Part shown: positions 25,056-33,010 of the stretch, in pieces | How the letters are laid out: every line of letters begins with the position of its first letter | Position numbering within the stretch: position 1 is the first letter of the stretch | Assembly (NCBI GenBank): GCA_022822005.1 | Contig: JAJECO010000026.1 | Span: 1-64,000 of the forward strand | Reading direction: 5' to 3' | Source: Candidatus Poribacteria bacterium | GTDB lineage: Bacteria; Poribacteria; WGA-4E; PCPOR2b | Length of the DNA: 64,000 nucleotides | Program-made: the position numbers and the translations under genes | Notes under the pieces: generated by a model | Told to the model about the DNA's origin: nothing | What the model saw: the letters and a program-made list of their open reading frames with translations, nothing else | Databases searched by the model: none

Positions 25056-26897
25056 ATGAATCAGCAAATCAGAGATAAATTCTCAAACATGCCCACCGGT
25101 CCCGGTGTCTATATGATGAAAGATGTCGCTGGAAAGATACTATACGTCGGCAAGGCGGCTTCCCTGCGTCAACGGGTTAGATCCTATTTCCAAGATTCCG
25201 CTACGCCACACGCTCTGACCAAGCCGATGCTACGCTATGTCCATGATATTGACACTATCCTCACTGCGAGCGATGTTGATGCGTTAATCCTGGAAAACAA
25301 CCTTATTAAAGAACATCAGCCTCGTTATAATATTAGACTCAAGGACGACAAACGCTATCCGTATCTAAAGGTGACGGTCAACGAGCCGTTTCCGGGACTC
25401 TATATCACCCGTCAAATAGAAAATGATGGGGCGAAATATTTTGGTCCCTTTGTGCATACACGTGCGACGCGGCAGACCATCAAAGAACTGACAAAAGTCT
25501 TCCCTATCCGCACCTGTAGTTTGGAACTGAAGGCATCAGGCAATCAACACCGTGTCTGCTTAGACTATCATATTCAACGCTGTCCAGGTCCTTGTGCGGA
25601 TCTCACCAGTACCGAAGACTACGATCAGATTGTCAAGAATGTTCGCCAATTTTTGGGTGGGGATAAGGCGGAGGTCTTGAAAGATCTAGTCGCAAAGATG
25701 GAGGCCGCCGCAGCCGCACTCGATTTTGAGGTCGCGGCAAAATATCGAGACCAGATCGAAAATGTCAAAGAAGCAATCGCCAAACAGAACCTTGATAACC
25801 CGACGGCGGAGAATGAGGACGTGATTGGCATGGCGCAAGTGGGCGATGAGGCGTGTGTACAGGTGCTGATGATACGCGATGGAAAGCTTATTGAGCGCGA
25901 ACACTACTTCCTCAGAAACTCGTCTGACTCTACAGTCGAAACGCTGACTGCGTTTGTTCAGCAGTACTATCAAGATGCGTCGTTCATCCCGAAAATCATC
26001 CTGATGCCTGACAACATTGACATGCCGGAAGCCATCCAGCATTGGTTGTCTGAGAAGCGTGGAAGCGGGGTAACACTATATATTCCACAGAGAGGTCGCA
26101 AACGCCAACTGGTAGAAATGGCAGCGAAGAATGCAAGCATCATTCTTGAACAGAAGGAGCAACACGTCGTCTTCAAATCTGACGATAACCCCGCTCTGAT
26201 AGAGTTACAGGAGTTGTTAGACCTTCCGCATCCACCAATCCGAATCGAAGGGTTCGATATTTCCAATTTGGGCGATCGATTTCCGGTTGCCTCGATGGTG
26301 GTGATGGAGGATGCGGAACCCGCCAAATCCGAGTATCGACGTTTCAAGATTCGCACAGTTGAAGGACAGAACGACTATGCAATGATGCAGGAGGTGGTTA
26401 CGCGTCGATTTCGTCGTGCTATTGATGAAAACCGTTTCCCAGATCTCATCTTGATCGATGGAGGTAAGGGACAATTGAGTGCTGCGTGTGAAGTGTTGGA
26501 AACGCTTGATTTGAGCCACCTGCCGATTATCGGACTTGCCAAACGATTCGAGCACATCTTCCTCCCCGGCAGATCAGATCCAATTGTGCTCCGACGCGAT
26601 AATCCAACACTTCATCTCATCCAGCGATTGCGCGACGAAGCCCATCGGTTCGCTATCACTTATCACCGAAAACGCCGCAGCCGAGCGCTCAGTCACTCAG
26701 TTCTTGATGAAATTCCGAATATTGGTATCAAGCGAAAACAAGCGTTGCTTCAACACTTTGGGGCAATTGAAAAGATACGTCATGCCAGTCTTGATGAACT
26801 GCTCGCCGTAAAAGGAATACCCCACGGTGTTGCGGCAGCAATTCACAAACACTTGAGGGAACAGGAGGGTCAAACTAGAGACATATCACGACAATAA
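25056..26897 (+). CDS. uvrC: Excinuclease ABC subunit C
   Basis: A 613-residue complete UvrC, the nuclease that makes both incisions in nucleotide-excision repair after UvrA/UvrB damage recognition. Residues 12-95 are the GIY-YIG 3'-incision domain (GPGVYMMKD, KILYVGKAASL). A cysteine-containing segment follows (CSLELKASGNQHRVCLDYH...RCPGPC) that resembles the iron-sulfur cysteines reported in UvrC. The UVR motif for UvrB contact lies near 205-240 (AAAALDFEVAAKYRDQIENV). The RNase-H-like 5'-incision domain has Asp residues in IEGFDISN and LILIDGGKGQ. The C-terminus has helix-hairpin-helix motifs (LDEIPNIGIKRKQALLQHFG; LAVKGIPHGVAAAI). Nothing appears broken. No repair gene is adjacent. Confidence 0.97.
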   Translation: MNQQIRDKFSNMPTGPGVYMMKDVAGKILYVGKAASLRQRVRSYFQDSATPHALTKPMLRYVHDIDTILTASDVDALILENNLIKEHQPRYNIRLKDDKRYPYLKVTVNEPFPGLYITRQIENDGAKYFGPFVHTRATRQTIKELTKVFPIRTCSLELKASGNQHRVCLDYHIQRCPGPCADLTSTEDYDQIVKNVRQFLGGDKAEVLKDLVAKMEAAAAALDFEVAAKYRDQIENVKEAIAKQNLDNPTAENEDVIGMAQVGDEACVQVLMIRDGKLIEREHYFLRNSSDSTVETLTAFVQQYYQDASFIPKIILMPDNIDMPEAIQHWLSEKRGSGVTLYIPQRGRKRQLVEMAAKNASIILEQKEQHVVFKSDDNPALIELQELLDLPHPPIRIEGFDISNLGDRFPVASMVVMEDAEPAKSEYRRFKIRTVEGQNDYAMMQEVVTRRFRRAIDENRFPDLILIDGGKGQLSAACEVLETLDLSHLPIIGLAKRFEHIFLPGRSDPIVLRRDNPTLHLIQRLRDEAHRFAITYHRKRRSRALSHSVLDEIPNIGIKRKQALLQHFGAIEKIRHASLDELLAVKGIPHGVAAAIHKHLREQEGQTRDISRQ

Positions 26898-27307
26898 ATC
26901 ATAAAACGCAGAATAGCAAACATTTAACTCTGTCGATCTGCTATCAGGTAGGACTTACGCAGTTGAACACTCAAAGCTTTGTAGTTCGGCGATTCATCGC
27001 CGCAGCGCACCCTTTCCAATGTCCGATGAATCGGACAACTACAGTAGGGGCTTAGGTTTGTAGTAGGGCGATTTATCGCCCTACTACAAACTGAACTGCG
27101 TAACTCCTAATCAGGTATGAAAATTGCGCTTATGTGAGTGTGTCCTTAACTTGGCAGGAGCGATTGCCCGTCAATTGGGGAAAAGATTCAGCTCCCACCC
27201 GTTGCACTTTGCTCTGCCGCACCGAGATGGGCATTCAAAGTGTACCAAGTGTACCAAGTCGTGCAATCCTCATATAGCAAGGCAAACCGAGTGAGAAGGG
27301 GGAAATC
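26898..27307. other. Intergenic region carrying a MITE-like element
   Basis: 410 bases without a gene. The left part (26949-27109) is a short inverted-repeat element with a target duplication. The right part has two adjacent GTGTACCAA copies (about 27240-27258) and the leader of the LamG gene. Confidence 0.6.
26949..27109. mobile_element. 161-base MITE-like element with terminal inverted repeats
   Basis: The left end TAGGACTTACGCAGTT (26949-26964) and the inverse of the right end (27094-27109, TAGGAGTTACGCAGTT) match at 15 of 16 positions. ATCAGG flanks both sides (26943-26948 and 27110-27115) as an apparent 6-base target duplication. Inside is a perfect hairpin with 16-base arms (27057-27072 and 27075-27090) and smaller GCGAT/ATCGC palindromes. 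No coding capacity is present, so it would need a transposase supplied elsewhere. The GGACTTACGCA end resembles termini I associate with bacterial IS elements, but I cannot name the parent. Confidence 0.75.
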
Positions 27308-28093
27308 ATGTGCATTAGTTTTATTTCGCGTATTGCTGTATATGGGTTGCCAATTGTATTGCTGGGCATAGTATGCCTACCCTTTCAAGGCATCGCTGAA
27401 GAACCACCAGCAGGCGTTTTCAGTCCTCGCCCCGGCGAATTTCTTTCTGCAGACAATCCACAGGTTTTTGATCGCAATTTCGCAGATGGATTCACGATTG
27501 AAATCTGGTTATTTCTCGCTGGCAAAGCAGATGTCCAAGAGGATTGGGTGCTGTTTAGCAAAAAAGGAAGCTACTGGGCTGAAATTAGAAGCACAGGGCC
27601 ATCATGGGGCGCGCAAATAGATGTCTATCATAAAGGGCCAGACGGCAGCTCGCATCTCCGCGGGGGGTTCAAATCCAAAAAGTTGAATCAGTGGTTTCAC
27701 ATCGCACTACAAAATCAGGGGGAGGCATCCTCCGTGTTTTTTGATGGAAATGAGAGGTTTGGTAGCGGCGCTGAACCCAATCTAGGAAAACTTGTCCGCA
27801 CAGGAAACCCGTTAATCATCGGTTGGAGGCAAAGGCCGGATAATTCGCCGCAGGAAATGTGGATCGATCAGGTGCGTGTTTCGAGAACGCTCCGTTACCC
27901 CGGCAAGCCTTCAAGACCATTACTGGTAGATAAGGAAACACTCGCGCTATGGAATTTTGATGAAGGACTAGGAGCACGTCGCTACGCGGAGGCTTCAGGT
28001 AAGAGGTATACACTCAACAGACATAGTCCTCTTGCCGTTGATAAAAAAGAAAAGCTGACGACAGTATGGGCGGAAATCAAGAAAAACGAATAA
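27308..28093 (+). CDS. Exported LamG/concanavalin-like domain protein
   Basis: 261 residues. A signal peptide covers about 1-31 (hydrophobic core IVLLGIVCLPFQGIAEE). The rest is one LamG-like jelly-roll: FTIEIWLFLAG, NQWFHIALQNQG, SVFFDGNERFGSG, NPLIIGWRQRP, MWIDQVRVSRTLRYP and a terminal LALWNFDEG are the recurring elements of this fold. Such domains usually bind carbohydrate or protein outside the cell. The chain ends EKLTTVWAEIKKNE, which lines up with the C-terminal motif of the three PD40 proteins. It is 59 bases upstream of the YibE/F-like gene and may be in the same transcript. Confidence 0.75.
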   Translation: MCISFISRIAVYGLPIVLLGIVCLPFQGIAEEPPAGVFSPRPGEFLSADNPQVFDRNFADGFTIEIWLFLAGKADVQEDWVLFSKKGSYWAEIRSTGPSWGAQIDVYHKGPDGSSHLRGGFKSKKLNQWFHIALQNQGEASSVFFDGNERFGSGAEPNLGKLVRTGNPLIIGWRQRPDNSPQEMWIDQVRVSRTLRYPGKPSRPLLVDKETLALWNFDEGLGARRYAEASGKRYTLNRHSPLAVDKKEKLTTVWAEIKKNE

Positions 28094-28152
28094 ACTTTCT
28101 ATTTTTTTTTACGTTGTAGACATTACATTATAATCATGGAGAGACAAGTTGA

Positions 28153-30762
28153 ATGAGTGGAAGAAACCTAAAAATCCTCGGAGTACTGGCAATTCTCATT
28201 ATCGTCTTGGTGCTACACATTAAACTGTTCCAATTCAATGAGATTGTCCAACATGGAGCCTTGAAAACCTTAGTTTGCCTCGGACGGGTGACCAGAGTGG
28301 ATACGACCGAAGAGGTCGACCAAATTATAACCTTCCGCGTTATTTCGGGAAAATTCCGGGGTGAAACCGTTCAGGTCAACAATATCTGGACGGGACGGGC
28401 ATTCGGCGATCGTATCATAAGAAAAAAAGATGTGCTATTCCTTGAAATGCCCCTCAGACGCCAAGATGACACAACTCTGAATGAAATACGTGACGATGTG
28501 CGAATGCTCGAATATTTCCGAACACCTTTCCTACTCTATCTTGCAGGAATATTGGGAATTTTAATAATTCTGGTCGCCGGTATGAAAGGCATACGCGCCA
28601 TCTTGACGCTGTTCGTTACTGCTTTTGGGATTCTATACATCCTTGTCCCTTTAACGCTCAAGGGCTTCAACCCGATTGCGGCTGCCCTGTTCGTCGCAGC
28701 TTTGCTGACCGTTACAACCTTTGTGCTGATTGCTGGATTCAGTTTTAAAGTGGTTTCTGGGGTGCTGGGCACCCTCGGAGGATTGATCGCTGTCGGCATC
28801 TTGTCTGTCATAAGTCAAAAGGCGATGCTCTTGACTGGATTGGCGCAAGAATTTGGATTTCTTGAACTCGGTATTGCCCTTTGGAGAACGCCCCTTTCTC
28901 ACACTTGGGATTTCAAAGGGATCCTCGCAGCGGGGATGATCTTGGGAGCTGTTGGTGCGATGATGGATGTCGGTATGTCTATCTCATCCTCTGTTTATGA
29001 AGTCAAGCAGGTCAACCCGAATATCACCGTGCGGCAAGCTATTCGCGCCGGGTTGAATGTGGGACGAGACATCATGGGCACAATGGCAGATACCCTTATT
29101 TTTGCCTATCTTGGCGCATATATGATCACGATGCTACTTCCCCGTATCGAATTTCCTGAAGTCGGCTACCTTTACCCGTTCCTCCGTCTGGCAAACGATG
29201 AAACGACGGCAGTCGCTATCACACAAGCAATCGTCGGGACTATCGGGCTAGTTTTGACCGTTCCAATCGCTGCGGTCATTGCGGGTGCCCTGACCAAGTA
29301 CCGGAAAGTTACACCTTCCGAGACTGATGAAGACCTGCCATCGGCAGAGGAACTTGAGGAACTTTTCCGCACCGACGACCCAAAAAGCAAAGCACGTCTG
29401 GCGGTGCCAATTGCATTAATTGTTGTGCTTGTGGGCACACAATACTTTTACCATCGGATCAACCATGCGTCAGCTGTAATTGTCGAGCATCGTGACGCGA
29501 ATGGCAATCTCAGCACTAGATCAGAATACGCCAAAGGCAAGGTCATCAGTCTCTTAGAATCGAATGCACCTCTCCTATTTAGCGTAGATACTACAGAGAA
29601 AGATAATCTGGATCGGCGTCAGATTTCGGAAAATTTTCGACGAGCGTTTGAGAATCATAACGTGCCTGTGTCACAAAACCTCTCCGTTTCAATAAAAGAA
29701 TGGAGGGATACCAAATGGGTCATTAGGGATGAGGAACACCAGGCCACGTTTTCTGTTGGCGAGGTGGAAGGCAAGCTCAACGTTTACGACGCCACGACAG
29801 AACATCACATCCTGAAAATCGAAATGCTTTCAGGGCTCTACGCAGGACAAACAGTTATCATGCGGAACATCCTCAATCATAAAGTAGATCTGCTGAGTAT
29901 CCCCGCTGAACCGGGAGATATTGTCTTATGCCGCATGGGAGGAACACCGGATCAGGTCAGTCTGGTCAATCTCGTTCAAGAGTATGGTCGAGATCGATTC
30001 CTAATTTGGATGTTTGGACTGATGTTGGTGGCGATTATCATTGTGGGCCGAAACGAGGGGGTCCGTACCGCCTGTGCGATGATTGGTTCAGGGCTGATCC
30101 TTTACTTCTTCATGATTCCATTGATCTCACGCGGCGAGAACGCTGTTTTCATTGTCACCCTGACCTCCGGCATGATTGCTTTTGTGTCCCTCGTATTCGT
30201 GATTGGTCCCAGTCCAAAAACCTTTTCAGCTGTGCTCGGCACGATGGGCGGGATACTTGTCGCTGGACTGATTGTCATGTTTGCCCAAAACTATCTCCAT
30301 TTTTCAGGCTTAGAAAATGCGGTCTCTGCGGACATCATAGAAGCCACTCGCGCGCCGCCTTTCGATTTTCGACAGGTGCTGCTCGCGGGAATGTTAATGG
30401 GGGTGCTCGGGGTAGCCGTTGATGGTGCGATTGAGGTCGCCTCCTCTATGGAGGAAATTCGGCGGGCAAATCCGAACATGCCGACCTGGAAATTAATCAC
30501 GTCTGGGATGAACGTCGGCACCGATATCCTTGGGACCATGGTTAATACATTGGTGTTTGCTTATCTGGGTGTGGAATTTCTGTTCATCATGGCAGTCGCG
30601 ACACCCAATCTTGACCTCTTCCAATCCCCAACAGTAGAGCTCTTGAGTGTCGGAATTGCGTCCTCCGAAATCGTACGTCTGCTCGCTGGTACACTTGGAT
30701 TGGTCCTAACCATTCCCATGACTGCCACAATTTCAGCCTTCTGGCATCGACGGAAGCAGTAA
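28153..30762 (+). CDS. Double-length YibE/F-family membrane protein
   Basis: 869 residues containing two consecutive YibE/F-like modules. Module 1 (about 1-395) and module 2 (about 410-869) each have one N-terminal helix and a small beta-rich extracytoplasmic domain (GKFRGETVQVNNIWTG; GLYAGQTVIMRNILNH). Each then has about seven helices with matching blocks: KGILAAGMILGAVGAMMDVG versus RQVLLAGMLMGVLGVAVDG, and GRDIMGTMADTLIFAYLGAY versus GTDILGTMVNTLVFAYLGVE. A normal YibE/F protein is about 350-400 residues, so this is an internal duplication or fusion. Family function is not well defined; it is an integral membrane protein, possibly a transporter. It is preceded by the LamG gene. Confidence 0.85.
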   Translation: MSGRNLKILGVLAILIIVLVLHIKLFQFNEIVQHGALKTLVCLGRVTRVDTTEEVDQIITFRVISGKFRGETVQVNNIWTGRAFGDRIIRKKDVLFLEMPLRRQDDTTLNEIRDDVRMLEYFRTPFLLYLAGILGILIILVAGMKGIRAILTLFVTAFGILYILVPLTLKGFNPIAAALFVAALLTVTTFVLIAGFSFKVVSGVLGTLGGLIAVGILSVISQKAMLLTGLAQEFGFLELGIALWRTPLSHTWDFKGILAAGMILGAVGAMMDVGMSISSSVYEVKQVNPNITVRQAIRAGLNVGRDIMGTMADTLIFAYLGAYMITMLLPRIEFPEVGYLYPFLRLANDETTAVAITQAIVGTIGLVLTVPIAAVIAGALTKYRKVTPSETDEDLPSAEELEELFRTDDPKSKARLAVPIALIVVLVGTQYFYHRINHASAVIVEHRDANGNLSTRSEYAKGKVISLLESNAPLLFSVDTTEKDNLDRRQISENFRRAFENHNVPVSQNLSVSIKEWRDTKWVIRDEEHQATFSVGEVEGKLNVYDATTEHHILKIEMLSGLYAGQTVIMRNILNHKVDLLSIPAEPGDIVLCRMGGTPDQVSLVNLVQEYGRDRFLIWMFGLMLVAIIIVGRNEGVRTACAMIGSGLILYFFMIPLISRGENAVFIVTLTSGMIAFVSLVFVIGPSPKTFSAVLGTMGGILVAGLIVMFAQNYLHFSGLENAVSADIIEATRAPPFDFRQVLLAGMLMGVLGVAVDGAIEVASSMEEIRRANPNMPTWKLITSGMNVGTDILGTMVNTLVFAYLGVEFLFIMAVATPNLDLFQSPTVELLSVGIASSEIVRLLAGTLGLVLTIPMTATISAFWHRRKQ

Positions 30763-30808
30763 AGGCAGCTCGGGCATTCTGGCTTGATGCTAAGAAACCC
30801 CAGTTGTA

Positions 30809-31654
30809 CTAGTACTCAACCCGTGGGCGGACGACCGTTTCTCCATCTTCTTCAAGCAATGGGCGATTGTAAATGTATGGCGGCTCCAACAGCGCGCGCT
30901 GTGCTTCGGTTAGCTCATCCGCCCATTCCGGAAATGTCACATCGTAGTAACCGCCAGCGTAGTGCAAATACTTCGGCGAATAACGGACCAGCAATGATCG
31001 GCGTTCACGCTCGTGGTTTGTCCACGGAAGTGTCCCGTGAATCGTTGCCTCATTGAAGATGATCATATCGCCTGCTTTGGCAGGAACATTATAGACAACT
31101 TCTTCATTTGCCTGCCATTCCCTAATCTCCTGTGGGCAGGGGAAGTTTGCCTTGTGGCTTCCCGGAACGACACAGAGTCCTCCGTCCCCTTCCTCCACAT
31201 CTGCTAGTTGATACTGAAGTACGACCATGCCGCAGCGCATCTGCCCGTTGGTGTAAATATAGTATGCCGCACCAAAAAATTGATGGTTGCTGGCACCGTG
31301 CAGAAGCAAACCCTCGGTGCCAGGGTCGGAGGTAAGGATAAATGGAGAGTGGTCCAACCGCCAGCCTCTGCCGTGGATAGCATCTAAATAGGGGATCGCC
31401 TTCTTGTGGACGATAATGTCTCGAAATGGTTGGCACCACGGCTTGGGCCACGACAACATACCAGTAAACATACCGCGCTTGTGGGTGCCGGCAAGCGTTT
31501 TGGATTCACCGACAGCAGAGTTGTCATCGTCTACCTGCTTATCGAGATTCGCGTCAACAGCGGCGTTCAGATCGTCAACTTCCCCCGACGTCAGGACATC
31601 TTTCACCACAAGAAAACCTTGTAGGTCAAACAAGAACTTTTCGCGTTCGTTCAT
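30809..31654 (-). CDS. Phytanoyl-CoA dioxygenase-family protein with HGA in place of HxD
   Basis: 281 residues from the ATG at 31654, which has AAGGAGA upstream. The longer frame to 31774 begins upstream of the gene's own promoter and is rejected. The fold is the PhyH double-stranded beta-helix: conserved GDGGLCVVPGSHKANFP and AGDMIIFNEATIHGTLPW. The distal iron ligand is His206, and Arg residues in RRSLLVRYSP suit 2-oxoglutarate binding. The proximal motif is His119-Gly-Ala121 where PhyH has His-x-Asp; the 87-residue spacing to His206 fits the family (175 to 264 in human PhyH). A missing Asp is known from Fe/2OG halogenases, so the chemistry is open. The neighbouring Gfo/Idh gene is divergent. 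Confidence 0.8.
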   Translation of the reverse strand: MNEREKFLFDLQGFLVVKDVLTSGEVDDLNAAVDANLDKQVDDDNSAVGESKTLAGTHKRGMFTGMLSWPKPWCQPFRDIIVHKKAIPYLDAIHGRGWRLDHSPFILTSDPGTEGLLLHGASNHQFFGAAYYIYTNGQMRCGMVVLQYQLADVEEGDGGLCVVPGSHKANFPCPQEIREWQANEEVVYNVPAKAGDMIIFNEATIHGTLPWTNHERERRSLLVRYSPKYLHYAGGYYDVTFPEWADELTEAQRALLEPPYIYNRPLLEEDGETVVRPRVEY

Positions 31655-31730
31655 CTGTTCTCCTTTCAATATTGAACATAATTGTAACTTAAGTGTGGGT
31701 AATAATAACGGGCATTTTGCCCTTGTCGCC

Positions 31731-31759
31731 ATCATACTAAAGTGCACTTTATCTGTCAA
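31731..31759 (-). promoter_or_regulatory. Strong promoter for the HGA dioxygenase-family gene
   Basis: On the minus strand TTGACA (31759-31754) and TATGAT (31736-31731) are separated by 17 bases. Transcription would start near 31724, and a GGGCA-AAA-TGCCC hairpin (31722-31710) would lie at the very 5' end of the mRNA. Confidence 0.7.
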
Positions 31760-31790
31760 ATCCTTTTTGGACACGGTTGGAAAAAAGGCG

Positions 31791-31819
31791 TTGACGCACC
31801 TGCCAATCTGATGTAGAAT
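31791..31819 (+). promoter_or_regulatory. Promoter for the Gfo/Idh/MocA gene
   Basis: TTGACG (31791-31796) and TAGAAT (31814-31819) are separated by 17 bases. It is back to back with the minus-strand promoter at 31731-31759, with 31 bases between the two -35 boxes. Confidence 0.65.
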
Positions 31820-31901
31820 GGGGCAGTGGATTATCCATTGATTTAGTTCTGTTTATTTCAAAAGGCGGGGCTACCTCGCCACACTACACAGGAGCGTATA
31901 G

Positions 31902-32933
31902 ATGAGCAACGATACAATTCGCGTAGGTGTTGTCGGTGCTGGCGCGAATACAAGAACACACCATATTCCAAAACTCCAAGCCATTGACGGTGTCGAAGTT
32001 ATCAGTGTCTGCAACCGCAGCCGCGAATCTTCTGAACGGGTCGCGCAGGAATTCGGTATCCCAACAATCTATGAAAACTGGCAGGAGTTGGTTGCCGCCT
32101 CGGATACCAATGCGATCGTTATCGGTACGTGGCCCTACATGCACTGCCGTGTTACATTGGCAGGGTTAGCGGCAAACAAGCATGTGATGTGTGAAGCGCG
32201 AATGGCGATGAACGCAGGGGAAGCCCATGCGATGCGCAGCGCCTCCCGCGAAAATACGCATCTGATCACACAGATCGTTCCCTCACCTTTTTCCCTGCGA
32301 GTGGACAACACTATCAAACGCCTCATCGCTGATGGTTATATTGGCGACGTTTTGGCGGTTGAAGTCCGTGCTGGCGGCACATTCTTGGACCCGGACGCTC
32401 CCATGCACTGGCGCGACGACTTTAACCTGAGTGGGTTCAATATCATGAGTATGGGAATCTGGTACGAGGCGTTGTTACGTTGGGTTGGCGAGGCAACATC
32501 GGTCATGGCAATGGGAAAAACTTATGTCAGAATGCGCAAGGACGCAGACGGCGTGATGCGCCCTATTCGGATTCCGCAGCATATCGACATTGTGGCAGAC
32601 ATGTCGATTGGCGCACAGTTGCACTTACAGGTTTCCACTGTCGCCGGCCTAGTTGATGGTCCCGAAGCGTTCATATTTGGCAGCGAAGGTACCTTGCGGT
32701 TTGCCAACAACAGTCTCTACGGTGGACAGAAGGATGACGATACCCTTACTGAAATTCCCATTCCCGCTGAGGAAGAAGGTGGTTGGCGCGTGGAAGAGGA
32801 GTTTGTCAGTGCAATCCGCGGGAACGAAGCAATTACCCATACCAACTTTGAAGATGGTGTGAAGTATATGGAGTTCACCGAAGCCGTTACGCGCAGCATG
32901 ACAACCGGTAAAGCGATTCCACTGCCGCTGTGA
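31902..32933 (+). CDS. Gfo/Idh/MocA-family oxidoreductase with altered EKP motif
   Basis: A 343-residue protein. The N-terminal Rossmann domain has VGVVGAGANTRTHHIPKLQ and an acidic-free VCNRSRES that would suit NADP. The usual E-K-P motif, whose Lys takes part in catalysis, reads E98-A99-R100 (VMCEARMAMNAGEAHAM). The C-terminal alpha/beta domain includes MHWRDDFNLSGFNIMSMGIW, where a His-type catalytic residue is not plainly conserved. The family oxidises or reduces sugar ring hydroxyls. With the Lys replaced by Ala-Arg, the activity may be changed or the Arg may substitute. AGGAG lies 8 bases before the ATG. The next gene (a PhyH-type dioxygenase) is 77 bases downstream on the same strand. 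Confidence 0.8.
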   Translation: MSNDTIRVGVVGAGANTRTHHIPKLQAIDGVEVISVCNRSRESSERVAQEFGIPTIYENWQELVAASDTNAIVIGTWPYMHCRVTLAGLAANKHVMCEARMAMNAGEAHAMRSASRENTHLITQIVPSPFSLRVDNTIKRLIADGYIGDVLAVEVRAGGTFLDPDAPMHWRDDFNLSGFNIMSMGIWYEALLRWVGEATSVMAMGKTYVRMRKDADGVMRPIRIPQHIDIVADMSIGAQLHLQVSTVAGLVDGPEAFIFGSEGTLRFANNSLYGGQKDDDTLTEIPIPAEEEGGWRVEEEFVSAIRGNEAITHTNFEDGVKYMEFTEAVTRSMTTGKAIPLPL

Positions 32934-33010
32934 TTTGAAGTCAAGAGAAACATCAAACCGATCACTACTGTTAGGTAATTGGTGAAACACCGTTTGGAGA
33001 GGGGGCACCG

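Noticed and set aside
29928-30422. 164-residue frame inside the YibE/F gene
   Set aside because: It is a shifted-frame shadow of a long, well-supported membrane protein, rich in Arg, Cys and His as such shadows usually are.
31655-31774. 40-residue N-terminal extension of the PhyH-like protein
   Set aside because: It contains the gene's promoter; the internal ATG at 31654 has AAGGAGA upstream.
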